A DNA stretch of 20,289 nt, taken from the IMG/VR virus record IMGVR_UViG_3300037357_000073, positions 1 to 20,289 of that record. One strand, 5' to 3'. Position 1 is the first letter of the stretch, and each line of letters starts with the position of its first letter. This document shows positions 12,585 through 20,289 of this stretch, in pieces. The notes below the pieces were generated by a model. The model did no database searches. It was not told the DNA's origin and worked only from the letters and a program-made list of their open reading frames with translations. Origin of the DNA: a virus. Made by a program: the position numbers and the translations under genes.

Positions 12585-14527
12585 GTATCCTGGATGACAT
12601 CAAGCCTCAGAAGTTTCAGCAGACAGTACAGCGTGGAGCCGAACGCTTGGAAAAGTTCCGAGCCGCACGGGTTCACTTCCTGAAGGAATATGTTGGTGCG
12701 TGGTACGATTGCTCGTCGGGAACAGTAGGATCGCGTCCCATTAACCTGATCCACAATGCCATTCGGGTGTTGCTCCCTAATCTCGTGATGAACTTCCCGA
12801 AGCACACTATCGAGACGCCGTACCTTGCGGTGCGGCAATACGCAAACTTGTTGGGACTCGCCCTGGACCAACATGACCGGAAGGTCAACATCCGGGACAT
12901 ATACCGTCGTTGCATTGTGGATGCCATGTTCACCCTCGGAATCTGCAAGACCGGACTCGCCCAGTCGGACAGCGTGTACGTCTTCGATGATGAGATGGGC
13001 CAGGACACTGTGGACAACGGGACCGTGTATACCGAAGCCGTCGATTTCGACAACTTCGTAATCGATCCGTCGAGCCGGGAGCACATGTTCCGGGACGCGA
13101 CATTCATGGGCGACCGGGTAACGCTTCCTCGTCAGATGCTGCTGGACAGCGGGCTCTACAATAATGATCTCATCGAGCGTCTGCCTCGTGCTGGTGGAAA
13201 GGTCCAGGAGGGTGCGGCCGAAGACCTAAGCATGAAGAACATACAGAAGGATGAAAACTACGATCTCCAAGATGAGGTTACAGTCTACGAAATTTTTGTC
13301 CCGGCCGCAAACTCCATCGTCACTGTTCCTGGTGACAAAGACATCACCTTTGACGATTACCTCCGAGTCGCTGATTACTACGGGGTTAAAGAGGGGCCGT
13401 ATACGCTCCTCTCCTTCTCTCCTCCCGTTCCTGGAAACCCTCTACCTGTTCCGCAAGTCGGGATATGGTATGACCTCCATGTTCTCGCCAATCGAATGGC
13501 GAAGAAGGTGGTGGAGCAAGCTGAACGGCAAAAGGATATCGTCACCTACAAGCGGTCCTCGGCAGACGACGCGGAGAGTTTGAAGGATGCCGGCGACGGG
13601 GAAGCCGTGGCTGTTGATGATCCCGATGGCGTCAAGACTATCAGCTTTGGAGGCCAGCAGAACAGCAATGTGAACCATCTGGCGTCCCTGGAGCAGTGGT
13701 TCAACATGATGGCGTCTAACCCGAATCAGGTTGGGGGCCAGAACATCGAAGCCAAGTCCGCTACGGCTGCAAACATCCTTCAGGCGAATAGCGGCATTGG
13801 CCTGGAAGACTGCAAGGATGCCCTGTACATTTTCGCCGCCTCTGAGGCTCGCAAGCGTGCGTGGTACTTCCACACTGATCCCCTGATGAACGTCCCGCTT
13901 ACCCAGCGGCAGCTTCAGCCCGGCGGCATTCAGATTGGGCCGGCCGGAGTACCCTGGATGGCCCCACCTACGATGCAGGACGTTCAAGTTATCCTGACCC
14001 CTGAACAGAAGGCGGGGAACTACATAGACTTTGTGTTTACGATTGAGCCCGAGTCGATGGGGCGGGTGGACAGCAAGGTGCGTTTGCAACAGGAAATGTC
14101 CCTGTGTCAACAGGTGCTGCCGGCGGTAATGGCGGCGGCTCAAGTCGGCATGTCTATGGGTATGCCCCTCAACGCCCAGGCCCTATTGCTGCGGATGGCC
14201 CGCGACATGGGGATAATGTGGATGGACGAAGTTCTCTATGATCCCGCCTTCCAGCAGCAGATGGCAATGCAGATGCAGATGGGTATGGGGGCACAAGGAC
14301 AGAACGGCCCCCAGAAGGGGCAGATACCGGGCCAGCCAAACCCTGGTTTGCTGAACGGTGTTTTGCAAAACGGACAGCCGGGTCAGGTGCAGGCTCCGCC
14401 TCCTGGTCCGCAAGTGCAGCAGAATCAAGGGGCACAACAGGGGGCTCAGGACAGCCAACGATTTATCGGGCGAGCAATGAATAACGCCCTCAAGGTTGCC
14501 CCGCAAGGTCCACCAACGTTACCCTAA
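12581..14527 (+). CDS. Portal protein
   Basis: The start is the ATG at 12581 (MSILDDIKPQKFQQTVQRGA), which overlaps the terminase stop as ATGA; a frame from 12479 is rejected because it lies inside terL. The 648-residue protein follows the large terminase and has portal features: an N-terminal helical region, beta-rich wing, and a long helical segment around ANRMAKKVVEQAERQKDIVT followed by the NQVGGQNIEAKSATAANILQ stretch common in podovirus-like portals. The C-terminal 120 residues are Met/Gln/Gly/Pro-rich and probably disordered. It forms the dodecameric DNA entry ring at one capsid vertex and docks the terminase. Confidence 0.87.
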   Translation: MSILDDIKPQKFQQTVQRGAERLEKFRAARVHFLKEYVGAWYDCSSGTVGSRPINLIHNAIRVLLPNLVMNFPKHTIETPYLAVRQYANLLGLALDQHDRKVNIRDIYRRCIVDAMFTLGICKTGLAQSDSVYVFDDEMGQDTVDNGTVYTEAVDFDNFVIDPSSREHMFRDATFMGDRVTLPRQMLLDSGLYNNDLIERLPRAGGKVQEGAAEDLSMKNIQKDENYDLQDEVTVYEIFVPAANSIVTVPGDKDITFDDYLRVADYYGVKEGPYTLLSFSPPVPGNPLPVPQVGIWYDLHVLANRMAKKVVEQAERQKDIVTYKRSSADDAESLKDAGDGEAVAVDDPDGVKTISFGGQQNSNVNHLASLEQWFNMMASNPNQVGGQNIEAKSATAANILQANSGIGLEDCKDALYIFAASEARKRAWYFHTDPLMNVPLTQRQLQPGGIQIGPAGVPWMAPPTMQDVQVILTPEQKAGNYIDFVFTIEPESMGRVDSKVRLQQEMSLCQQVLPAVMAAAQVGMSMGMPLNAQALLLRMARDMGIMWMDEVLYDPAFQQQMAMQMQMGMGAQGQNGPQKGQIPGQPNPGLLNGVLQNGQPGQVQAPPPGPQVQQNQGAQQGAQDSQRFIGRAMNNALKVAPQGPPTLP

Positions 14528-14539
14528 CGGAGAATTTCA

Positions 14540-14875
14540 ATGGCAGCAGAACAAGAAATGGCAAACAGTAGCGAGACGCAGGACATCATGGACCCGGACC
14601 ATCCCGATCACTACACGGTGAAAGCGGATGCACAAACTCTTCAGGATCACGCGGATATCACCAGTGACCCTCCCCGGCACGCCGCTGCCCACCAGTTCCT
14701 TCAGAACCAGGTGAAACAGGGTCAGCAGGCCGTGAAGTCTTCAGCTAAGTCGATGCACGGCAAGGTGAAGAAGGGTCTTGGCAAAGCGTTTCCGACCAGC
14801 GGCGGCAAAACCCCTTTTGAAAAGGCCGGTGCCAACAGTACATCCCAAGGCGATAAGGCAGAACAAGGAGACTGA
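14540..14875 (+). CDS. Small hydrophilic head-region protein with GLGKAFP motif, 111 aa
   Basis: ATG at 14540 behind ACGGAGAATTTCA. The product starts MAAEQEMANSSETQDIMDPD and is highly hydrophilic and helical. The region around residues 76-86 (KVKKGLGKAFPTSGGK) carries an AFP motif that also ends the next protein and the one at 15223. The family is not recognised by name. Position between portal and scaffold suggests an internal virion or assembly component. Confidence 0.7.
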   Translation: MAAEQEMANSSETQDIMDPDHPDHYTVKADAQTLQDHADITSDPPRHAAAHQFLQNQVKQGQQAVKSSAKSMHGKVKKGLGKAFPTSGGKTPFEKAGANSTSQGDKAEQGD

Positions 14876-14877
14876 CC

Positions 14878-15072
14878 ATGAGTAAGAATTGGATCAAAGG
14901 AGCGATCAAGCATCCGGGTGCATTGCACAAGCAACTCGGTGTTCCGCAGGGGAAGAAAATCCCCGCGAAGAAACTTGCCAGTGCCGCGACGGCCGGCGGG
15001 AAGTTGGGTCAGCGGGCCAGGTTCGCCGAGACATTAAAGGGTTTGAATAAAGCGTTTCCCAAAGGGAAGTGA
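14878..15072 (+). CDS. Small basic phage protein of the IKHPGALHKQLGVP type, 64 aa
   Basis: ATG at 14878, two bases after the previous stop, with AAGGAGACTGACC upstream. It begins MSKNWIKGAIKHPGALHKQL, a pattern I know from many small phage proteins found near portal or capsid genes without assigned function. It is strongly basic, so DNA or capsid-lumen contact is plausible. The C-terminus is LKGLNKAFPKGK, sharing the GL-x-K-AFP motif with its neighbours. Confidence 0.8.
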   Translation: MSKNWIKGAIKHPGALHKQLGVPQGKKIPAKKLASAATAGGKLGQRARFAETLKGLNKAFPKGK

Positions 15073-15080
15073 GGCAACGG

Positions 15081-15233
15081 ATGTTCTACAAATTTCCCGG
15101 TTTCGTGTACCGATGGAAGATCGTCGGCGAAGATTGTGAGCTATACAACAGGGCGGGTTACCTGAACATCTATCGTGGGGCAGCCGGGTGGTTGCACGGC
15201 GAGATCGCTGCTGGGCGGTGCCATGCCATTTAA
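15081..15233 (+). CDS. Hypothetical small protein, 50 aa
   Basis: ATG at 15081 behind GTGAGGCAACGG. The frame runs 50 codons (MFYKFPGFVYRWKIVGEDCE and onward to GEIAAGRCHAI) and overlaps the next start by 11 bases. It is aromatic-rich with probable beta strands and no membrane segment. It fills the gap exactly between two small genes in a tightly packed operon, which is the main argument for it; no homologue is recognised. Confidence 0.55.
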   Translation: MFYKFPGFVYRWKIVGEDCELYNRAGYLNIYRGAAGWLHGEIAAGRCHAI

Positions 15234-15405
15234 GTCAGAAGCACAACGCCGGTACATGCACGCTAACATGCCGAAGATGGCGGCGGAGTGGGAGAAGGAG
15301 ACCCCCAACGATGCAGCCCTTCCCCGGTATGTCAAGGGTTCGCCCGCCGCGAAGAAGCGTTTACACGCCTCGCAGGGTTTGAAGCGGGCGTTCCCGAACA
15401 GATGA
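15223..15405 (+). CDS. Small phage protein of the MPFKSExQRRYM type, 60 aa
   Basis: The start is the ATG at 15223 (MPFKSEAQRRYMHANMPKMA). The opening MPFKSExQRRYxxAxxP followed by A-x-x-W-E-K is a common signature of very small phage proteins of unknown role. A GGGCGG about five bases upstream gives a weak ribosome binding site, and overlap with the previous gene suggests coupling. The C-terminus SQGLKRAFPNR repeats the AFP motif of the two preceding proteins. Confidence 0.8.
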   Translation: MPFKSEAQRRYMHANMPKMAAEWEKETPNDAALPRYVKGSPAAKKRLHASQGLKRAFPNR

Positions 15406-15419
15406 TGGGAGATGGATAT

Positions 15420-15752
15420 ATGCCATGTTACGAATACAAATGTGCCTCGTGCCAGTTCGCCGATACGGAGTACCAGCACATACACGACAATCCCCTGGTC
15501 GAGTGTCCCGAGTGTCACAAGCCGACCTATGAGAAGCAGGTGTCGCGGGTCCACTCTTCCATGCAGGAGTTCTCTGCCCCGATAGAAATGTTCTCCATCG
15601 CCTGCAACACGACCGAAGAGATTCAGGAAATGCAAAAGGCCGGCGTGAATATCAGCGATGATCCCGAGAACCCACTATTCGGCGTGCCCGTGGCCCGGTC
15701 CCGACACGAGAAGTTAAAAGCGTTAAAGGTCGCCCATTTTGTTGAACGGTGA
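15420..15752 (+). CDS. FmdB-like zinc ribbon protein, 110 aa
   Basis: The start is the ATG at 15420 (MPCYEYKCASCQFADTEYQH), with GGGAG about eight bases upstream. An opening MPxYEYxCxxC, with a second CPEC pair at about residues 38-41, is the FmdB/CxxC-CxxC-SSSS zinc ribbon signature, named for a putative regulator of formamidase. Phage members are common between portal and capsid genes, with unknown role. The rest is acidic, helical and unfamiliar (TTEEIQEMQKAGVNISDDPE). It is the last gene before the scaffold promoter. Confidence 0.8.
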   Translation: MPCYEYKCASCQFADTEYQHIHDNPLVECPECHKPTYEKQVSRVHSSMQEFSAPIEMFSIACNTTEEIQEMQKAGVNISDDPENPLFGVPVARSRHEKLKALKVAHFVER

Positions 15753-15760
15753 CAAAGGGG

Positions 15761-15789
15761 TTGACTTGTTATCGGACGTGTGGTACACT
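15761..15789 (+). promoter_or_regulatory. Promoter for scaffold and capsid genes
   Basis: TTGACT (15761-15766), 17-base spacer, TACACT (15784-15789), in the 64-base gap before the scaffold gene. It shares TGGTACACT with the promoter at 6622-6650. It would raise expression of the most abundant virion proteins above the upstream operon. Confidence 0.75.
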
Positions 15790-15816
15790 ACCTTCGTAGA
15801 GAGCGGGAGATAAATT

Positions 15817-16905
15817 ATGGCAGATGAAATCACACCGGCAGCGGTTGAATCAACCCCTACCCCGGTCAATTCCGATCCGGCGTCTTCAACGTCCGTTGAA
15901 GCCCCGAGATCAACTGAAACCGAACGAAGTGCTGTAGAGGCATCGGTCGGTTCCAAGTTTTCCAGCGTGTTCAAAGACGCTGACGACGACACAGTCGTTG
16001 AGCCGGCCGCAACGGTCACTGATCCGAAGACCGGCGAAGAGAAGCCAGCGGAAGTCTCTGTCGAAGCGGCTGCTACCGAGCAGGCCCCTAAGCCTACCCC
16101 CGGTGCCATCCCCGCCACACAAGTCGTTCCTGCGGCGTATGCCCGTAGCCTAAAAGCCTATGGGTGGACGGAAGATGAAATCGCGTCGGCCTACAAGGCA
16201 GACCCGGCCAACTTCCTTCGGACTGCGGCAAAATTTCACGAAAACCGGAATGAGGAAACTCGCCGGATGAGTGAAATGGGCCGGCTTGCGAAACAGCAAT
16301 CTGATGCCCAACAGGCTGCGGTCCAGCCCCCGCCATCGTCTGTGTCGGAGAAATTCTCCGTCATCGACATCGCGGCCCTGAAGAAGGCCTACGGCGATAA
16401 AGAGCCGTTCGTCCAGCAGCTTGAACAAGTCAACAAGGTTGTTGAATTTGCAAATCAAGTTATGCCCTGGATGAAGCAATCCCAGGAACGTCAGCGTCAG
16501 GCGGAGATGCAGACACTGAGCGGCCAGATTGATAGTTTCTTCGGTGGAAAAGACCTTGCCGAGTACGCCGACGCCTACGGCAAGACTGCTGCGGACTTGA
16601 AACCCGAGCAGATGGCATCCCGACAAAAAGTGCTGGAGACTGCGGACCTGTTGATCCGTGGGGCTAGAGTATCGGGGAGAACGCTGTCATTGGATGACGC
16701 CCTGACAATGGCCCATGATTCCGTCTCCGGTCCCGTAAAAACCAAAGCTGTCCGGCAAGAAATTGTCGCGGCAGCCAAGACCCGCAACGCCGCGATCTCG
16801 CTCAAGCCGTCAAGTCGATCCAGTTCCGCGAAGGGGGGCAACCCTCACAAAGAACTGGAGACGAGAGTTGGTAAGAGTCTGGCCGGGGTGTTCTCGAGTA
16901 ATTAA
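15817..16905 (+). CDS. Probable scaffolding protein
   Basis: ATG at 15817 behind GCGGGAGATAAATT and downstream of a near-consensus promoter. The 362-residue protein immediately precedes the major capsid gene. It has an acidic, Pro/Thr/Ser/Ala-rich disordered N-terminal third, a helical Gln/Glu/Lys-rich centre (FVQQLEQVNKVVEFANQVMP) and a basic C-terminus (KPSSRSSSAKGGNPHKELET). Acidic-helical-basic layout and position match phage scaffolds, which guide capsid assembly and leave before or during packaging. No protease motif is seen. Confidence 0.8.
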   Translation: MADEITPAAVESTPTPVNSDPASSTSVEAPRSTETERSAVEASVGSKFSSVFKDADDDTVVEPAATVTDPKTGEEKPAEVSVEAAATEQAPKPTPGAIPATQVVPAAYARSLKAYGWTEDEIASAYKADPANFLRTAAKFHENRNEETRRMSEMGRLAKQQSDAQQAAVQPPPSSVSEKFSVIDIAALKKAYGDKEPFVQQLEQVNKVVEFANQVMPWMKQSQERQRQAEMQTLSGQIDSFFGGKDLAEYADAYGKTAADLKPEQMASRQKVLETADLLIRGARVSGRTLSLDDALTMAHDSVSGPVKTKAVRQEIVAAAKTRNAAISLKPSSRSSSAKGGNPHKELETRVGKSLAGVFSSN

Positions 16906-16920
16906 GATGTGGAGCTTCCA

Positions 16921-18042
16921 ATGCCTGTTGACCAGAATGCTCTCAGTGACCTGATTGCCACCACTCTCCGCGATCTCCCCAAAGACCAGTTTGAGGTCAT
17001 GTGGGATTCCCAGAACTACAAGTTCTGCCAGATTTATCAGGAAGAGAAGCGTGCAATCGATGGCGGTACGTCCATCCAACGCAACGTGATCCTCGACCGT
17101 CATGGCCGTGCCCACTATCGCCGGCTGTTTGATACCGACCAACCCACGGTGGATCAGAGCCAGTTTCAGATTAACGTCCCTTGGACGCAGATCGGGACTG
17201 ACTATTCGTGGGACGTTCTCGAAATCATGCGGAACAAGAACAGCGTGAAGGGCTTCATCGATCTGATGGAATCTCGGCGTGTTGAACGGCTGTGGGACTT
17301 GGCAGAGTTGATCGAGACTCGCGGCTGGTCCACTCCCGTGTCCTCGACCGATACGCTGTATCCGTTTGGTGTTCCGTATTACCTGAACTTCCTCAACGCA
17401 GGTTCTACCGCTGGCGGATTCTTCGGCCAGACCATCCGATACCAGAACGGCAGCACGGGCACCGTCTGTGCCGGCATCGACGCCGCCTCCGAGCCGAAGT
17501 GGAACAACTACGCCGACGTGTACACTCGCATTGACAACAACCTGCTCCGAAAGCTGCGGGCAGCCGTGCGTACCACCCGGTTCAATCCTCCGAAGATGGT
17601 GGAGAAGCCCGGCAATGATAAAGTGGGCAGCCTGATCGAACTGTACGCGGCCAACGACGTTGTTACCGAACTGGAAGACCTGGGTGACAAGCGGGATGAC
17701 GCGAGCGAGCCGGCCGAACTGGCTGGCAAAATGCTGCACAGCTTTGACGGCGTGGTCCATTTCAACCGTATGCCCGTGGTGTACATCCCGCAACTGGACG
17801 GTTATACCGTTGCGACTGGCCCCACGGCTGCCACTACTCAGGAGATCAACCCGATCTTCTGTGTTGACTGGAGCCGCATTCAGCCCATCGTGCAAGAGGG
17901 CTACTGGATGGAAGAGAGCAAGCCGATGGTGGATCGTGGACAGCACACGACCTTCACCGTGTTCCTTGACGGTTCGCACAACAACTTGTGCATCAACCGT
18001 CGTACGGCGGGCTTCGTCATCCACAACCCAATCTCGGCCTAA
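16921..18042 (+). CDS. Major capsid protein
   Basis: The start is the ATG at 16921 (MPVDQNALSDLIATTLRDLP) because GTGGAGC lies about seven bases upstream; the ATG at 16909 has no such site. The 373-residue protein follows the scaffold and has a helical N-terminal arm, long beta-rich segments (NVILDRHGRAHYRRLF, QFQINVPWTQIGTDYSWDVL) and a long spine-like helix (RVERLWDLAELIETRG), compatible with an HK97-fold capsid protein. The C-terminus (NNLCINRRTAGFVIHNPIS) is like the end of podovirus-type capsid proteins. Assignment rests on position, size and composition. Confidence 0.83.
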   Translation: MPVDQNALSDLIATTLRDLPKDQFEVMWDSQNYKFCQIYQEEKRAIDGGTSIQRNVILDRHGRAHYRRLFDTDQPTVDQSQFQINVPWTQIGTDYSWDVLEIMRNKNSVKGFIDLMESRRVERLWDLAELIETRGWSTPVSSTDTLYPFGVPYYLNFLNAGSTAGGFFGQTIRYQNGSTGTVCAGIDAASEPKWNNYADVYTRIDNNLLRKLRAAVRTTRFNPPKMVEKPGNDKVGSLIELYAANDVVTELEDLGDKRDDASEPAELAGKMLHSFDGVVHFNRMPVVYIPQLDGYTVATGPTAATTQEINPIFCVDWSRIQPIVQEGYWMEESKPMVDRGQHTTFTVFLDGSHNNLCINRRTAGFVIHNPISA

Positions 18043-18083
18043 CGGGATCGGGTATAAACCACAACGACTTTTGAGGTATAATC

Positions 18084-19151
18084 ATGGCTTACGGAATTGT
18101 CGGCTTCAGTCAGCAGAATCAACTGGATCAGCCCTCGGGGGCGATCTGGGGCGACTGCTCCGCACAGGAACTCCTGGACGAGGGTTCCGGTTACTGGGAC
18201 TTCAAGGATTTCAAGACCCGTCTCCCCCAGACCGCTGACGGTGCCTCGGTGACGTGGGCGATTGACAGCGGCAGCTTCGCGTGGAACACGCACTATGACA
18301 GCGTGATCACCGCGACGACAGGTGCTACCCTGTACGACGATGCGGGCATCGCGACACGACCTGTTGGGCCTATCGCTCCCGGCGGTGGACAGAAGATTTG
18401 GTTCGAGGCTCTGGTTTCCGTTGGCACTGCCAGCGGCCAAGGCCTGTTCATCGGCCTGGCGAACCTGGCAGCCCTGGGCAGCAAAAACCTCCTCTCCCAG
18501 TCCAGCACTGTGACCTACGGCAACAACCTGATCGGCGGTGCGTCGAAGTCCTCGTTCTACGGTTTCTGGGCTATCCCGACCGTGTACAACTCTTCGACTG
18601 CACCCCTGGGTACGGGCGGTGTGAACTTCCATGCAGTGTGGGCGAATCAGATCACCACCCCGATGACGCCGGCTCAGTTCGCGGCGTATTCGGCGAACCC
18701 AAACCTGTCCAGCGGAACTGGCGTGGTTCTTCAGAACGTGCTGACCCCCACGATCACCCAGTACCCCAACAGCCTGAACCCGTTGGGTTATGTGGGTCCG
18801 ACCCCCGCCTCTGTTCCGCCTGGTGCCCTGATTGCGACGGCCACGGCGAACGCCACGCCCGTTGGGTATGGCACCGCCCAGACCCCGCAGCAGTTGCTGC
18901 ACATCGGTCTGCCGCCCTCCATCACTGCCGCCTACGGTGCCACCGGCTTCGTGAAACTGGGCATCCGATATGACGGTCAGCAGTACCTGTACTTCTACGT
19001 CAATGGTGTCCAGACCGCCAAGATGGTAATCACGTCGGGCAACGACACGGTCAGCGACTTCGGTGGTATCGCCGTGATCCAGGCGGGTGCGGCTGCGGCG
19101 GTCACGCTCAACCTCGGCTTCGAGCGTACCGCTTCCCTGATCTATCCGTGA
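18084..19151 (+). CDS. Beta-rich structural protein, probably capsid decoration or minor head protein
   Basis: ATG at 18084 behind TTTGAGGTATAATC. The 355-residue protein directly follows the capsid gene and is rich in Gly, Ala, Ser and Thr. The C-terminal segment FVKLGIRYDGQQYLYFYVNG resembles a strand-turn-strand of concanavalin/LamG-like beta sandwiches, where a VNG turn is typical. Position after the capsid gene suggests a decoration or head-surface protein, but a dedicated family is not recognised. A hairpin terminator follows at 19186-19217. Confidence 0.7.
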   Translation: MAYGIVGFSQQNQLDQPSGAIWGDCSAQELLDEGSGYWDFKDFKTRLPQTADGASVTWAIDSGSFAWNTHYDSVITATTGATLYDDAGIATRPVGPIAPGGGQKIWFEALVSVGTASGQGLFIGLANLAALGSKNLLSQSSTVTYGNNLIGGASKSSFYGFWAIPTVYNSSTAPLGTGGVNFHAVWANQITTPMTPAQFAAYSANPNLSSGTGVVLQNVLTPTITQYPNSLNPLGYVGPTPASVPPGALIATATANATPVGYGTAQTPQQLLHIGLPPSITAAYGATGFVKLGIRYDGQQYLYFYVNGVQTAKMVITSGNDTVSDFGGIAVIQAGAAAAVTLNLGFERTASLIYP

Positions 19152-19185
19152 TCGTATGTACCTTTAACCGGGTACGTTTGAGACT

Positions 19186-19227
19186 GCGGGCCAGTCGGCG
19201 AAGGCTGGCTGGCCCGCTTAGTTCTAG
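19186..19227 (+). terminator. Probable hairpin terminator after the capsid region
   Basis: GCGGGCCAG (19186-19194) pairs with CTGGCCCGC (19209-19217), and the stem continues imperfectly inward. It is followed by TTAGTTCTAG, a weak U-tract. A second small hairpin (GTACC at 19157, GGTAC at 19170) precedes it. It lies between 18084-19151 and the adaptor-like gene. Confidence 0.6.
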
Positions 19228-19237
19228 AGAGAAGAAC

Positions 19238-20289
19238 ATGCCGACCGATCCAAACCTTCCAATTCCATCCTATCCGATCCTTGAGCCCACGTCAGCAATG
19301 ACGTTCAATGATCTGATCCTGGAAGTGGCTTATAAGCTCGGATGCAGCTACTATGGGGCAGATGGCACGGGGGCTCCCCAGGTTCCTGTTGACGCCCACG
19401 ACCTGGCCCTGTGTCAGGGGATCGTGAACAAGGCAGTCAGGAAGATGATTAACGACGGGCCGAAGGGAGCGGGCTGGCGGTGGCTCAATGTCGTTGCTCA
19501 GGTCGATCTCTGGCCGCAGATTAGCTATGACCCGACCGGAAACACCTTCGTCGCGTTGACATATAACCCCACGGTCGGCGGGGTGACGTACACCGGCTGC
19601 ACGCTCCTGACACTCCAGACCCCGCCTGCTCCGCCCTATGGCACTGATGCGTATCCCAACGGAGGTCCGCCGCAGCCAAACCCTTTGCCTACGCCGTCCT
19701 TCGGCTATACGGATGGGGACACCAGCTACGTTCCGCGATTCCTCGCTTCGATGGAGTTGCGGCAGATATGGCTGAATGGCAATCCCCCGCCGACTACGCC
19801 AGGCTGGTATCTTCCCATCGACGAGGATTTCACGGGTGATCTGATCGGTCAGCCTTTTACTGTCCTCCGGTACATAAGCCCAACCCAACTGATTGTGGAC
19901 GGCAACGCGACGGCCCCCACCGTAACAGTCGCGACCAATACGATCACGATCTCGCCGTTTGCGACTACCGGGGATGGGGCGATTGTAGTATCCTTCACCA
20001 CAGCGAAACTCGGTACAGTTGTCGCCAATTCGTTTCAGGTCAACGACTCTGCTGGAGACATGGAGGGTAAGTTCAACGCGAGTAACGTACTTGGGACCAA
20101 TGGCTGTACCGTGGTGAGTTCTAACAACGGGTACTTATACACCCTTACGTTCAACGCGGCCCTCGGCCCCGTGTACATGAACCTGGTATCCGCTTCACTT
20201 AACACGACTGGAAGCGGACAGCTTTCTGCTCCATTCAGCTTCGCCTGTTCTGGCGACTACACCCTGCCGGCCAACTTCGGCGGGCAGTA
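19238..20289 (+). CDS. Probable head-tail adaptor or tail-tube protein (3' end outside window)
   Basis: An ATG at 19238 (MPTDPNLPIPSYPILEPTSA) behind AGAGAGAAGAAC opens a frame with no stop through the window end, at least 350 codons. Residues about 20-95 (MTFNDLILEVAYKLG, a conserved-looking CQGIVNKAVRKMINDGP and GWRWLN) look like helical adaptor proteins that follow the capsid gene in many phages and bind beneath the portal. Beyond that the sequence becomes Gly/Pro/Thr-rich with immunoglobulin-like beta strands (TLTFNAALGPVYMNLV). Gene order supports a connector or tail-tube role. It starts just after a terminator, so it may be expressed at a reduced level or from an unseen promoter. Confidence 0.7.
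   Translation, partial: MPTDPNLPIPSYPILEPTSAMTFNDLILEVAYKLGCSYYGADGTGAPQVPVDAHDLALCQGIVNKAVRKMINDGPKGAGWRWLNVVAQVDLWPQISYDPTGNTFVALTYNPTVGGVTYTGCTLLTLQTPPAPPYGTDAYPNGGPPQPNPLPTPSFGYTDGDTSYVPRFLASMELRQIWLNGNPPPTTPGWYLPIDEDFTGDLIGQPFTVLRYISPTQLIVDGNATAPTVTVATNTITISPFATTGDGAIVVSFTTAKLGTVVANSFQVNDSAGDMEGKFNASNVLGTNGCTVVSSNNGYLYTLTFNAALGPVYMNLVSASLNTTGSGQLSAPFSFACSGDYTLPANFGGQ

Noticed and set aside
16810-18024. A 404-codon open frame on the minus strand opposite the major capsid gene
   Set aside because: It is the exact antisense of a high-GC3 coding region, has no ribosome binding site or promoter, and its translation has no recognisable domain. It is a shadow of the capsid gene.
1-20289. tRNA or other standard RNA genes
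   Set aside because: No cloverleaf with TTCGAATCC-type T-arm or other familiar RNA signature was found by reading; a tRNAscan-SE run would settle this.

Overview
The window is a fragment of a tailed double-stranded DNA bacteriophage or prophage (Caudoviricetes). A large terminase, a portal protein, a probable scaffold and a major capsid protein lie in the usual late-gene order from about 10.3 to 18.0 kb, and no chromosomal housekeeping genes, rRNA or tRNA are visible. The host cannot be fixed from sequence. It is a moderately GC-rich bacterium, because the sigma70-like promoters and GGAG-type ribosome binding sites look bacterial. No integrase is in view, so lifestyle is open.

The layout is divergent. 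From 1 to 5639 every gene reads leftward: fifteen small genes, including a SprT-like zinc protease, two paralogous left-handed beta-helix (hexapeptide-repeat) proteins, two members of familiar small phage protein families, and many unknowns. They look like early or accessory cargo. Many carry their own standardised 5' parts: a TTGCTT/TATAGT-type promoter threaded through an inverted repeat, and/or a near-identical leader with a GGAG ribosome binding site.

From 5640 to about 6670 there is no convincing gene. This control region holds leftward and rightward promoters, a 155-bp nested inverted-repeat element (5729-5883) whose relative recurs at 7244-7383, and about 410 bp packed with AAGCCCC/GGGGCTT repeats in both orientations (6186-6597). 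It is a candidate replication origin, multi-site binding region or structured RNA. The first rightward gene after it encodes a small protein with a helix-turn-helix-like N-terminus.

From 6672 rightward the genes are tightly packed, with ATGA overlaps and short gaps. In order: a putative DNA-binding protein; a protein with a His/Cys pair like a caspase/CHAT peptidase and an apparent +1 frame shift near its start; a small membrane protein; three likely virion or fibre proteins; an endonuclease VII-like HNH nuclease; a possible small terminase; the large terminase; the portal; four small proteins, three of which share a GL-x-[KR]-AFP motif; an FmdB-like zinc ribbon protein; then, behind its own promoter at 15761, the scaffold, major capsid and a beta-rich structural protein. 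After a hairpin terminator, a probable head-tail adaptor runs off the window end.

The features most likely to be undescribed are the palindrome-threaded promoter cassettes with covarying arms, the paired nested-hairpin elements, the inverted-repeat field at 6.2-6.6 kb, and the shared AFP motif of the small head-region proteins.
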